Positions 33,111 through 40,831 of a stretch of 41,616 nucleotides of DNA are shown in pieces. The DNA is from Pseudomonadota bacterium. GTDB lineage: Bacteria > Pseudomonadota > Alphaproteobacteria > Rhizobiales > Rhizobiaceae. The notes under the pieces were generated by a model. It was not told where the DNA came from, did not search any database, and saw nothing but the letters and a program-made list of their open reading frames with translations. The position numbers and the translations under genes are program-made. Every line of letters begins with the position of its first letter. Position 1 is the stretch's first letter. The stretch spans positions 1 to 41,616 of the forward strand of contig JAEWPB010000015.1 of the NCBI GenBank assembly GCA_023399465.1, written 5' to 3'.

Positions 33111-33905
33111 ATGACCATTGTCATTCCCGTTGAGGCCGCGCACGCCCTCGAGCAAGCGGCGCCGCGGCCCGGTGCTGGCGCCGGCCTGAAGCTCCAGGGC
33201 ATCGAAAAGACCTTCGGAGCCAACCGGGTGCTGCGCGGCATCGATCTGACCGTGCCGGCCGGCCAGTTCCTGGCGATCGTCGGCAAGAGCGGCTGCGGCA
33301 AGAGCACATTGCTGCGCATCCTTGTCGGCCTCGACCGACAGACGGCGGGCACCATCGACTTCGAGGGAACGGACGGGACGCCGGTGCGCTCCGATGCCCG
33401 GATCGTGTTCCAGGAGCCGCGGCTGCTGCCGTGGTTCGACGTTGCCGACAATGTCGCCGTCGGCCTCGGCGAAGGCGTGGCGAAGGCGATGGCGCGCCGC
33501 GCGGCGGAAGAGGCGCTCGCCGAGGTGCAGCTTCGCGACAAGGCGAAGGAATGGCCGGCGCGGCTTTCCGGCGGCCAGCGCCAGCGGGTGGCGCTCGCCC
33601 GCGCGCTCGTCAGCAAGCCGGGGATCCTGGCGCTCGACGAACCGCTCGGCGCGCTCGACGCCCTGACCCGCATCAGCATGCAGCAACTGCTCGGCCGCGT
33701 ATGGCGGGAACTCGGCTTCACCGCGGTGCTGGTCACCCACGACGTTTCCGAGGCGGTCAATCTCGCCGACCGGGTCATCGTGCTCGACGAGGGCCGGATT
33801 TCCCTCGATCTCGCCGTTCCCCATCCGCATCCCCGCCGTCACGGCAACCCGGCGCTTGCCGAACTCGAGGGGCAGTTGCTTCAGGCGATCATGTGGACGC
33901 GGTGA
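33111..33905 (+). CDS. ssuB: Aliphatic sulfonate ABC transporter ATP-binding protein
   Basis: A 264-residue ATPase for SsuC. Walker A is GKSGCGKST (58-66), the Q-loop glutamine is Gln101 in VFQEPRLLPW, the signature is LSGGQ (152-156), Walker B is ILALDEP (172-178) and the switch histidine is His210. The PRLLPW sequence after the Q-loop is typical of the sulfonate/nitrate/taurine subfamily. GAGGAG precedes the ATG. Its last 17 bases overlap the 3' end of the convergent membrane protein gene. It is the last gene of the operon, and I see no clear terminator because of this overlap. Confidence 0.96.
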   Translation: MTIVIPVEAAHALEQAAPRPGAGAGLKLQGIEKTFGANRVLRGIDLTVPAGQFLAIVGKSGCGKSTLLRILVGLDRQTAGTIDFEGTDGTPVRSDARIVFQEPRLLPWFDVADNVAVGLGEGVAKAMARRAAEEALAEVQLRDKAKEWPARLSGGQRQRVALARALVSKPGILALDEPLGALDALTRISMQQLLGRVWRELGFTAVLVTHDVSEAVNLADRVIVLDEGRISLDLAVPHPHPRRHGNPALAELEGQLLQAIMWTR

Positions 33906-35424
33906 GCGCAGACGCGTGTTCCGTCTCAGGTTTTTTCTTTTCGCGGTTCCGGTCAAGGCGCATGGTTCGCGCTCCGAGACTGTCGGACATTTCCTGCCAG
34001 ATCCGGCGCAGACGACGCACGTGCAGGTCGTCTGCGAGCCAGCCCATCATGTGCTCCACGCAAGGTTTCAGTTTCTCTGCAGCATCATCTGACTGGATTT
34101 CCTGATAGGCCCACGCGCAGTACTCGTCGACATTTGCCGGGGTTACTTTCTTGTCCTTGAGAATGAAGGGCCGCAGGTCGCCGATGCTCGCCGCCTGTCT
34201 CAGCGTGGCGGTCGGCGCGAGAAGAATGCTGGCATAGATCCTGTCGAATTCATCCGGTCCGTCGGTGGTTCGCCCACCTGATTTGCCCCGGCTCCTGAAA
34301 TCGATGGCGCGTTCAAGATCGAAGATCGTCCGGATATTGTAGTTGCGCAGAAACTGGAATTTCTCCAATCCGAGCAGGTGGCAAAGTTGGGCCTGCGCCA
34401 CCCAGTCCACGCACTGGTAAAATGGAAACGGCGACTCGACGTACAGCAGGATCGGATTGTAGGTCGCGAGATTCTGCACATCGTAGATGCCGCATTCTTC
34501 CAGCCGGAACCGGGTGTAGTAGTCGATGCCGTCAATGATGTCGATCGTCACGACCCGCGTGAGTTCGGCGAAGCGATCATCGTCCTGCTTCACCCAACTG
34601 ATCGCCGACCGGAGCTTGACCATAAGGAATTTCGCAGCGCTGAACGGTAATAGTCCGAGCAGCGGGGCAAGCGCGAGCCAGACCCGCGAAACACCGCACG
34701 GATAACCTGCTGGAGGCTCGCCCGCGAGGAGAGCTTCAAGGGGCGCCAGCGGATTGGGAAATGCCCAGTACAAAAGGAGCACAATGATGACTGAGGCCAT
34801 GATCTCGACCGTCTGCCGCAGAATGGTGTAGGTCGACAGGTCGAACACGGCGAGACCGCGTATGAAGACGCGAAGCGCTGCGACGAAGGCGCCGGCGAAG
34901 GTAATCGTGGCGATCAGCCGGGCTTGCCCGCCTGGCTGGCAATCAGCCGTCCCGGTTCTGTCCGCAGGGATACCCGATGACAGCAACTCCAGGGAGCTCT
35001 TCATCCCGTAGTAAGTGAGAATGATCAGCCCGACAGAAGCGAGAAGCATGCGCACTTCCCCCAAGCTCAGAAGCGAGCGTGTCAGGCGGATTGCGTTTTC
35101 TATCTGTGTGAGAGGAGCGGAATCCTGGGCCCTTGCAGCATCGTCGGCTACATATTTTTCCTTCACATATTTGAAGGAAGGATCGATTTCCTCGACGTAT
35201 CGGTCGGTGTTCAGCCCCCTCTCGGCAAGCGCCGGATAGGACGTCACGAGATTGCGCAATGCAATCAGTCGGCGAAAACGGATTTCCCGGCGTCCGATCA
35301 GGAGCAGGACCGGCGTGAGGATCGCGATCGTCAGGGCAATCCCGTCAGCATTGCCGATCAGCCCGGTGATCCAGGTCCACAGCATGATCACTTCGCTGCG
35401 CAACGCGGTCAGGAATTCCATCAT
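33889..35424 (-). CDS. Unrecognised five-segment membrane protein with C-terminal hairpin-like domain
   Basis: A 511-residue protein of no family I can name. Membrane segments lie at about 28-45, 126-146, 170-190, 207-222 and 248-266; the loop 46-125 and the 245-residue C-terminal region are soluble. The C-terminal part has two similar-looking units, RLEECGIYDVQNLATYNPIL (307-326) and LRNYNIRTIFDLERAIDF (359-376), separated by CVDWVAQAQLCHLLGLEKF. Each resembles a helix-hairpin-helix unit, so nucleic acid or protein binding is possible. The tail is basic (DRNREKKKP). GGAGGG precedes the ATG at 35424 and codon bias is normal, so the gene is certainly real. It is convergent with ssuB, overlapping it by 17 bases, and stands alone in its transcription unit. 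Confidence 0.85.
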   Translation of the reverse strand: MMEFLTALRSEVIMLWTWITGLIGNADGIALTIAILTPVLLLIGRREIRFRRLIALRNLVTSYPALAERGLNTDRYVEEIDPSFKYVKEKYVADDAARAQDSAPLTQIENAIRLTRSLLSLGEVRMLLASVGLIILTYYGMKSSLELLSSGIPADRTGTADCQPGGQARLIATITFAGAFVAALRVFIRGLAVFDLSTYTILRQTVEIMASVIIVLLLYWAFPNPLAPLEALLAGEPPAGYPCGVSRVWLALAPLLGLLPFSAAKFLMVKLRSAISWVKQDDDRFAELTRVVTIDIIDGIDYYTRFRLEECGIYDVQNLATYNPILLYVESPFPFYQCVDWVAQAQLCHLLGLEKFQFLRNYNIRTIFDLERAIDFRSRGKSGGRTTDGPDEFDRIYASILLAPTATLRQAASIGDLRPFILKDKKVTPANVDEYCAWAYQEIQSDDAAEKLKPCVEHMMGWLADDLHVRRLRRIWQEMSDSLGARTMRLDRNREKKKPETEHASALTAST

Positions 35425-35525
35425 GCATCCCTCCGGCTCCCCGGAGAGTATGCCTTTGCCGCTGAATTTCCACTAATCGAGCACTGCTTATGGTTGCGGC
35501 CCCGGCGGCGGGACGTGCAGGCGAA

Positions 35526-36338
35526 CTAGCGCAGCCGTGCGATCACCAGATGGCCGGGGGTCGGCTGGCCTTCCTGCATGCGGACATTGATCTCGCTGAT
35601 GTCGACGATGTCGAAGCCGGTGGAGTCGAGGCGCTCGCGCACATAGCTTTCGGCATGGGCATAGCGCTGGTGCGGCCCGACCATGAACGGCCGGCCGGCC
35701 ATGACCTCGGGGTCAAGCGTTTCCGAGGAGAACGCAAGCAGGCCGCCGGGATTGAGGTTTTCGGCGGCGCCGAAGAACATCGGCTCCAGCGCGCCGAGAT
35801 AGGGCAGGACATCGGTCGCGGCGATGAGGTCGAAGGCGTCCTCGTCGTTGTCCTCGAGGAAATCCTCGACCTCGGCGACATAGAGCGTTTCGTAGAGATC
35901 CTTCTCGTGCGCGATCTCGACCATGTTCTCCGACAGGTCGATGCCGGTGATGTCGCCGGCCATGTCGCGCAGCGCGCCGCCGGTCAGGCCCGTGCCGCAG
36001 CCGAGATCGAGGACGCGGCCGAACGGTCCGAGGCCCAGTTCCTGCAGGCGCTGGCGCAGCAGCAGCGGTACGCAGTAGCCGAGCTGCTCGACGAGGACAT
36101 CCTCGAAGACTTCGGCATGCTGGTCGAACAGCGTCTCGACATAGGCGTCGGGCGCGCGTGGCGGGGCTTCCCCGCGACCGAGCGCGGCAAGGCGCACGGA
36201 GGCGCCGCCGTGATCATCTGGATCGAGCGCCAGCACTTCGTGGTAGGCTGCGACCGCGGCATCGATCTCGCCGGACTTTTCCAGCGCAAGCGCGCGGTTG
36301 TAGGCTTCCGCGAGGGCTTCTTCGTCGATCTTGGTCAT
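35526..36338 (-). CDS. TPR-containing SAM-dependent methyltransferase
   Basis: A 270-residue cytoplasmic protein. Residues 10-45 form one tetratricopeptide unit (YNRALALEKSGEIDAAVAAY then HEVLALDPDD). The class I methyltransferase domain follows, with SAM motif I VLDLGCGTGLTGG (109-121), the acidic strand end ITGIDLSENMVEIA, and AATDVLPYLGALE. A pre-motif segment, VETLFDQHAEVFED, is typical of this TPR-methyltransferase group. The C-terminal strands end GHLVIARLR. The substrate is unknown. ATG 36338 is chosen as the start of the TPR. It is divergent from the DUF2270 gene. Confidence 0.92.
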   Translation of the reverse strand: MTKIDEEALAEAYNRALALEKSGEIDAAVAAYHEVLALDPDDHGGASVRLAALGRGEAPPRAPDAYVETLFDQHAEVFEDVLVEQLGYCVPLLLRQRLQELGLGPFGRVLDLGCGTGLTGGALRDMAGDITGIDLSENMVEIAHEKDLYETLYVAEVEDFLEDNDEDAFDLIAATDVLPYLGALEPMFFGAAENLNPGGLLAFSSETLDPEVMAGRPFMVGPHQRYAHAESYVRERLDSTGFDIVDISEINVRMQEGQPTPGHLVIARLR

Positions 36339-36580
36339 GGCGATGGTGTCCGGCAGGCTGTTGCGTTTGCGGCAGGCTCTAGAACGCTTTTGTGCCTTTG
36401 GCAATGGCAGCGAAACGCAAGACCGGCGCACGCGGTGCTTTCCTTCCGCGCCGACGGCCCTATCTGCTAGTCCGTGGCCGGGTGAGGCAAACGATCGCAA
36501 CGCGCTCTAATTTCCCACGTTTTCGTGCGGAAATGCTAATATGTATTGGCGCGCGCACAAAAATCGCAGGAGGAAAAACG

Positions 36581-37309
36581 ATGGCCGCGGAACCGGGTCA
36601 GATTCTTCGTCAGGTGGCCGCCACCGACGGGGCGGGCCCGCCCTTGCCGGGTACCTCGACCGAAACCATCAATGCCGTCATCCACTATTATCGCGGCGAA
36701 ATGGGGCGGATGACCGGCTGGCGCGACCGCATCGACCGCACCAGCAACTGGGCGATCACGGTGGTCGCCGCGCTCCTGTCGGTGTCCTTGTCGACGCCGT
36801 CCTCGCATCACGGGGTGCTCATCTTCGCAATGCTGCTGGTCAGCCTGCTCTTGCTGATCGAAGCGCGGCGCTACCGCTTCTTCGACGTCTACCGCGCCCG
36901 CGTCCGTCGCCTCGAACGCAACTATTTTGCGCAGATCCTCAACCCGCAACCGGAAATCAATCCCAACTGGGCCGCGCCGATAGCCCAGAGCCTGCGCGAT
37001 CCGGTGTTCCTGATGAGTTACCGGCAGGCCTTCGATCGCCGGCTGCAGCGCAATTACTGCTGGATGTACTTCATCCTGCTGCTCGCCTGGCTGCTGAAGA
37101 TATTCACGCCGGCCGGCGGCAGCGGCAGCAGCATGAACGGCGCCCATATCAAGTCGATTGACGAACTTGTCGCCAATGCCGCGTTCGGTCCGGTTCCGGG
37201 ATGGGGCGTTCTGCTGATCATCGGGGTCTTCTACGCCTTCATCCTCTATTCGACGCTGCGCAGGGATCCGACGGTCGGCGAACTGTCGCACGGCCAGGTG
37301 CATGTCTGA
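36581..37309 (+). CDS. DUF2270 family membrane protein
   Basis: A 242-residue inner-membrane protein of DUF2270, function unknown. Conserved segments are INAVIHYYRGEMGRMTGWRD (about 27-46), DRTSNWAITVVAALLSVSLS, and LIEARRYRFFDVYRARVRRL then ERNYFAQIL. Membrane segments lie at about 53-72, 76-94, 160-177 and 206-226. An excellent AGGAGG ribosome site fixes the ATG at 36581, although the frame is open further upstream. Convergent with usg. Confidence 0.92.
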   Translation: MAAEPGQILRQVAATDGAGPPLPGTSTETINAVIHYYRGEMGRMTGWRDRIDRTSNWAITVVAALLSVSLSTPSSHHGVLIFAMLLVSLLLLIEARRYRFFDVYRARVRRLERNYFAQILNPQPEINPNWAAPIAQSLRDPVFLMSYRQAFDRRLQRNYCWMYFILLLAWLLKIFTPAGGSGSSMNGAHIKSIDELVANAAFGPVPGWGVLLIIGVFYAFILYSTLRRDPTVGELSHGQVHV

Positions 37310-37358
37310 CGCACGCGGAAGCCGCGGCCAGCGTCCGCGGGCGGGCATCGCCCGGTGC

Positions 37359-37625
37359 TCAGTGCAGGATGAACTCGCCCTTCAGCGCCCGCCATTCGCC
37401 GGGCGTGATTAGCCGCCGGTGGACGTAGCGTACGGAATGCAGCGGACCGTCGAGCTTCTCCTGCCAGAATTTCAGGAAGCCGGACATCTCGGGGAAATCG
37501 GGGGCGATGTCGTAGTGCTGCCAGATATAGGTCTGCAGGATCGCGGGATGGTCGGGCAGGCGGTAGAGGATATGGGCGGTGGTCATGCCATATCCCTTCA
37601 ATTGCAGTTCGAGGTCTGTGTTCAT
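37359..37625 (-). CDS. usg: Usg family protein
   Basis: An 88-residue protein of the Usg family, a small alphaproteobacterial protein first named for its position near tryptophan genes; function unknown. The family pattern is visible in ELQLKGYGMTTAHILYRLPD, LQTYIWQHYDIAPDFPEMSG and LKFWQEKLDGPLHSVRYVHR. GGGAG precedes the ATG. There is no trp gene next to it here. It is monocistronic and followed on the minus strand by the convergent DUF2270 gene. Confidence 0.9.
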   Translation of the reverse strand: MNTDLELQLKGYGMTTAHILYRLPDHPAILQTYIWQHYDIAPDFPEMSGFLKFWQEKLDGPLHSVRYVHRRLITPGEWRALKGEFILH

Positions 37626-37819
37626 GCGATCTGGCTCCCGTTGATACATGGGTGGCCTTCGGCGGTCACAAGCGAATGGAAGCACTTGTGCATTAATCAA
37701 TGCTAAACAGTTCTGTTTGGCAAGGGAATATTTTCCGGAGATATCAAGGTGTTAGCATCGCTCGTCGGCGAGTGCTGCCGGTCGTGGCAGAGCGGCGGGC
37801 GTGGAGCCGCGCAATGGCC

Positions 37820-37847
37820 CGATCGCCGGCCACGATGCCGGCGATCG
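37820..37847 (-). terminator. Strong hairpin after the amino acid ABC operon
   Basis: CGATCGCCGGC (37820-37830) pairs perfectly with GCCGGCGATCG (37837-37847) around a 6-base loop, 14 bases past the stop of the last permease gene. There is no T-run, so it may be a processing or stabilising structure rather than a classical terminator. Confidence 0.55.
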
Positions 37848-37860
37848 AGTGAATAGCGCT

Positions 37861-38691
37861 TTATCGCTTCAGGTGGCGCGTCAGGCGCGCCTCTATCCAG
37901 GCCCAGACATGGCGCAGCGTCTCGACGATGGCGAAGTAGAAGATCGCGGCCCAGAGATAGGCCTGGTAGTCGAAGGTGCGCGAGAAGGCGTAGCGGGCCT
38001 GGCCCATCAGATCGAAGACGGTGACGACCGAGACCACGGCCGAGCCCTTGATCAGCAGCACGATCTCGTTGCCGTAGGGACGCAGCGCGACGATCAGCGC
38101 CTGCGGCAGGATGATCTTGAAGAAGCTGACCTTTTTCGATAGCCCGAGGGCGGCGGCACCCTCGTGCTGGCCGCGGGGCACGCTCTCGATGGCGCCGCGC
38201 AGGATCTCGGCCTGATAGGCGGCGGTGTTGAGCGTCAGCGACAGCAGGCCGCAATACCAGGCTTCGCGGAAGAACCACCACAGTCCCATGGCCTCGAGTT
38301 GCGGCTTGAAGCTGCCGAGGCCGTAGTAGATCAGGTAGAGTTGGGCGAGCAGCGGCGTGCCGCGGAACACGTAGACATAGGAATAGGCGATGGCGTTCAG
38401 GATCCGGCTGCCGGACATGCGGGCGAAGGCGATCGGCAGCGACAGGAGCCCGCCGAGGATGACCGACAGCCCGACGAGCGAGATCGTCACCCACAGGCCC
38501 GAGAGGTAGCGCGGGCCGTAGCGCGTGATCTTCTCGCTGTCCCAGCCGGTGATCATCATGTAGACGAGGCCGAGGCCGAGCACTGCCCAGAGCACCAGGA
38601 CCGAGACGCCGATGATGCGTGACCAGGTCAGCGGTTGTGCGACGGCGGGCGGTGCCGGCTGCGGCGGCAGGAGTTTTTCGGCGTAGCTCAT
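37861..38691 (-). CDS. Polar amino acid ABC transporter permease (HisM/ArtM-like)
   Basis: A 276-residue inner-membrane permease with about five membrane segments after a Pro-rich N-terminus. The EAA loop is EGAAALGLSKKVSFFKIILP (about 178-197). Other family regions are YVYVFRGTPLLAQLYLIYYG and LLIKGSAVVSVVTVFDLMGQ. It overlaps the upstream permease gene by 4 bases (ATGA), so the two form one translationally coupled pair, probably a heterodimer. The operon resembles those for arginine, ornithine, lysine or octopine; the substrate is not certain. Confidence 0.94.
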   Translation of the reverse strand: MSYAEKLLPPQPAPPAVAQPLTWSRIIGVSVLVLWAVLGLGLVYMMITGWDSEKITRYGPRYLSGLWVTISLVGLSVILGGLLSLPIAFARMSGSRILNAIAYSYVYVFRGTPLLAQLYLIYYGLGSFKPQLEAMGLWWFFREAWYCGLLSLTLNTAAYQAEILRGAIESVPRGQHEGAAALGLSKKVSFFKIILPQALIVALRPYGNEIVLLIKGSAVVSVVTVFDLMGQARYAFSRTFDYQAYLWAAIFYFAIVETLRHVWAWIEARLTRHLKR

Positions 38692-39491
38692 CGTTTCATC
38701 TCCGAGCGCTTGGCCCAGCGGTCGACGAAGCCGAGACCGACGGAGGATATGATCGCCAGCGCCAGATAGAGGCCGCAGGCAAGGCTGTAGAAGAAGAAGG
38801 CTTCCTTGCTCACCTTCGCGGCAATGCCGGTCTGGCGCAGGATGTCGGACAGGCCGATGACCGAGACCAGGGCAGTATCCTTGAGCAGGATCATCCAGAG
38901 ATTGCCGAGGCCGGGCAGGGCGATACGCACGAGCTGCGGCAGGACAATCAGCATCATCGTGCGGCTGCGGTGCAGGCCGAGAGCGTCGCCGGCCTCGTAC
39001 TGGCCCTTCGGGATCGCCCGGAAGGCCGAGAGCAGCACTTCGGAGCAGTAGGAGGAGAACACCACCGACAGCGCCACCATACCGGCGAAGAAGGCATTGA
39101 TCTCGATGCGTTGCTCGACGCCGACATAGCTCAGCGCCGACTGGATCACCATCTGCAGTCCGTAATAGACGATGAACAGCGTCAGCAGTTCCGGCAGGCC
39201 GCGGAAGATCGTCGTATAGATGCCGGCGGCGGTTCTAAGGGTCCTTTCCCGGGACTGCAGCGCCAGCGCGATGAAGAAGCCGAGGATGAGGCCGATCGGC
39301 AAGGTGGCGAGCGCGAGCGATACCGTTACCTTGACGCCGAAGGCGATCTCGTCGCCCCAGCCGGTTTCGCCGCAAGCCACGATCGAGGACGAGCCGAATA
39401 GTGTAAAGAGACCGGCCGGTCCGCAGAGCGGATCGAAGGTGTAGCCAATCCAGGCCCAGAACGAGCCCAAGGCGGAAAAAAGTCCGCTCAT
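38688..39491 (-). CDS. Polar amino acid ABC transporter permease (HisQ/ArtQ-like)
   Basis: A 267-residue permease, partner of the next gene. The EAA loop is EAGDALGLHRSRTMMLIVLP (about 166-185), preceded by YTTIFRGLPELLTLFIVYYG and followed by LLKDTALVSVIGLSDILRQT. ATG 39491 has AAGGGG at a good distance; the frame is open upstream without a ribosome site. A long periplasmic loop (residues 18-45, with two Cys) sits near the N-terminus, unusual for this group. The gene is separated from the binding protein gene by a terminator. Confidence 0.93.
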   Translation of the reverse strand: MSGLFSALGSFWAWIGYTFDPLCGPAGLFTLFGSSSIVACGETGWGDEIAFGVKVTVSLALATLPIGLILGFFIALALQSRERTLRTAAGIYTTIFRGLPELLTLFIVYYGLQMVIQSALSYVGVEQRIEINAFFAGMVALSVVFSSYCSEVLLSAFRAIPKGQYEAGDALGLHRSRTMMLIVLPQLVRIALPGLGNLWMILLKDTALVSVIGLSDILRQTGIAAKVSKEAFFFYSLACGLYLALAIISSVGLGFVDRWAKRSEMKR

Positions 39492-39542
39492 GCAATACTT
39501 CCCCTTGCGGCCTAAGCCGCCTGTTCTTGTTCTTGTGTTGTC

Positions 39543-39576
39543 AAATAAAAATGGCGGAAGAGCAAGCCTTCCGCCA
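39543..39576 (-). terminator. Strong terminator between the binding protein and permease genes
   Basis: On the minus strand TGGCGGAAG and CTTCCGCCA pair perfectly (39568-39576 with 39552-39560) around a 7-base loop and are followed by TTTTTATTT. It is inside the operon, between the binding protein stop (39691) and the first permease start (39491). Partial readthrough would yield excess binding protein. Confidence 0.85.
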
Positions 39577-39690
39577 CGTAGTTTTCGTACCAAATCCCCG
39601 GCGAATTTGCAATTTCTGCAAAACTTTCCGCAGAGCTGGCGAAGCCACCGCGCGCATCAATGCGTGGTTGCTTTTGCCGTGCGGCAAGGC

Positions 39691-40470
39691 TTAGTTGCCG
39701 TACACGTCGAAGTCGAAATACTTGTTGTTGATTTCGGCATACTTGCCGTTGGCGCGAAGTGCGTCGATGGCGGCGTTGAACTTCTCGGCCAGAGCGGTTT
39801 CGCCCTTGCGGAGGGCGATGCCGGCGCCCTTGCCGTTGATCTGCTCGTCGATCGGCAGCTGGATGATACGGCAGCAGCTGCCGGCATCCGACTTGACCCA
39901 CTCCGACAGGACGACGATGTCGTCGATGACGCCATCGATGCGGCCGTTGGTGATGTCGAGCTTGTACTCGTCAGCGGTCGGATAGAGCTTGAGTTCCGAC
40001 TTCTTCATATGCGCTTCGGCATAGTTGGCGTGAGTGGTCGAACCCTGGGCGCCGAGCGACTTGCCGGCAAGGGTTTCCTCGTTGGCTTCGGTGATGTCGG
40101 AATCCTTCGGAACAGCGATCGCCGGGCCGGTGTTGTAGTACTTGTTGGTGAAGTCGACCTTCTCGAGGCGCTCCGGCGTGATCGACATCGAGGCGATGAT
40201 CGCGTCGAACTTCTTGGCCTGCAGAGCCGGGATGATGCCGTCCCAGTCGTTGGTAACGAATTCGCAGGTGACCTTCATCTCATCGCAAAGCGCGCGGGCG
40301 ATGTCGATGTCGAAGCCGGTCAGCGTGCCGTCAGCTTCGAGGTTGTTGAAGGGCGGGTAGGCGCCTTCGGTGCCGATGATCAGCTTTTCGCCCTCGGCCA
40401 TTGCCGAGCCGGCGAACAGGGACATTGCAGCGATCGAGGCCGCAGCAAGGAGACGAGTAGAAATGCGCAT
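39691..40470 (-). CDS. Polar amino acid ABC transporter, periplasmic binding protein
   Basis: A 259-residue periplasmic binding protein of the ArgT/HisJ/OccT family. Residues 1-25 are a Sec signal peptide ending AMA. Hallmarks are LIIGTEGAYPPFNNLEADGT, LTGFDIDIARALCDEM, NDWDGIIPALQAKKFDAIIA and SMSITPERLEKVDFTNKYYN, which carry ligand-binding residues of basic and opine amino acid binders. Likely ligands are lysine, arginine, ornithine or an opine; this is inference. GAGAGG precedes the ATG. It is the first gene of a three-gene operon that contains no ATP-binding subunit. Confidence 0.95.
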   Translation of the reverse strand: MRISTRLLAAASIAAMSLFAGSAMAEGEKLIIGTEGAYPPFNNLEADGTLTGFDIDIARALCDEMKVTCEFVTNDWDGIIPALQAKKFDAIIASMSITPERLEKVDFTNKYYNTGPAIAVPKDSDITEANEETLAGKSLGAQGSTTHANYAEAHMKKSELKLYPTADEYKLDITNGRIDGVIDDIVVLSEWVKSDAGSCCRIIQLPIDEQINGKGAGIALRKGETALAEKFNAAIDALRANGKYAEINNKYFDFDVYGN

Positions 40471-40831
40471 GGTAATCCTCTCTGTTGGTCGCAGGCGGAT
40501 TTGTTGATCTTTTCGCCGCCGGCAAAACGGGCGGGGGGTCCCGCTTGACGGCTACTTTTTCATTTTTGAAGCAAAATGCAACTGGATTTAAGTTCGGAAG
40601 AAAAGCAGGCCGGTCAGGCGGTTTTGCCGTTTAACGACGGAGTGCAGCGATAATGCTGAAGCGGCGATGTATAGGCTGTTCATCGCGAGTTAAGGTGCGA
40701 ATCGCTAGCTCAACAGGCCTGAGATTTGAGGAAAACACCGTCAAAACCGGCGAAAACATAAAATATCCTCAAATTGCTGATCACAGACCCGTGACCCGAC
40801 GAGGGTCAAAGCTAGTGAGGAAAAATACAAT
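40471..40831. other. Divergent intergenic region: amino acid ABC operon / repeat protein
   Basis: No gene is supported. It contains a poly-T/A-rich patch at 40550-40590 that probably includes the promoter of the ABC operon, and a perfect 9-bp inverted repeat (40724-40774) close to the repeat protein gene. Confidence 0.5.
40724..40774. promoter_or_regulatory. Spaced 9-bp inverted repeat upstream of the repeat protein gene
   Basis: ATTTGAGGA at 40724-40732 is repeated in inverse orientation as TCCTCAAAT at 40766-40774, with a 33-base spacer that contains an AT-rich ATAAAATA. About three helical turns separate the arms' near ends, suiting either paired regulator sites or a loop. It lies 58 bases ahead of the start codon. 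The regulator is unknown. Confidence 0.45.
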
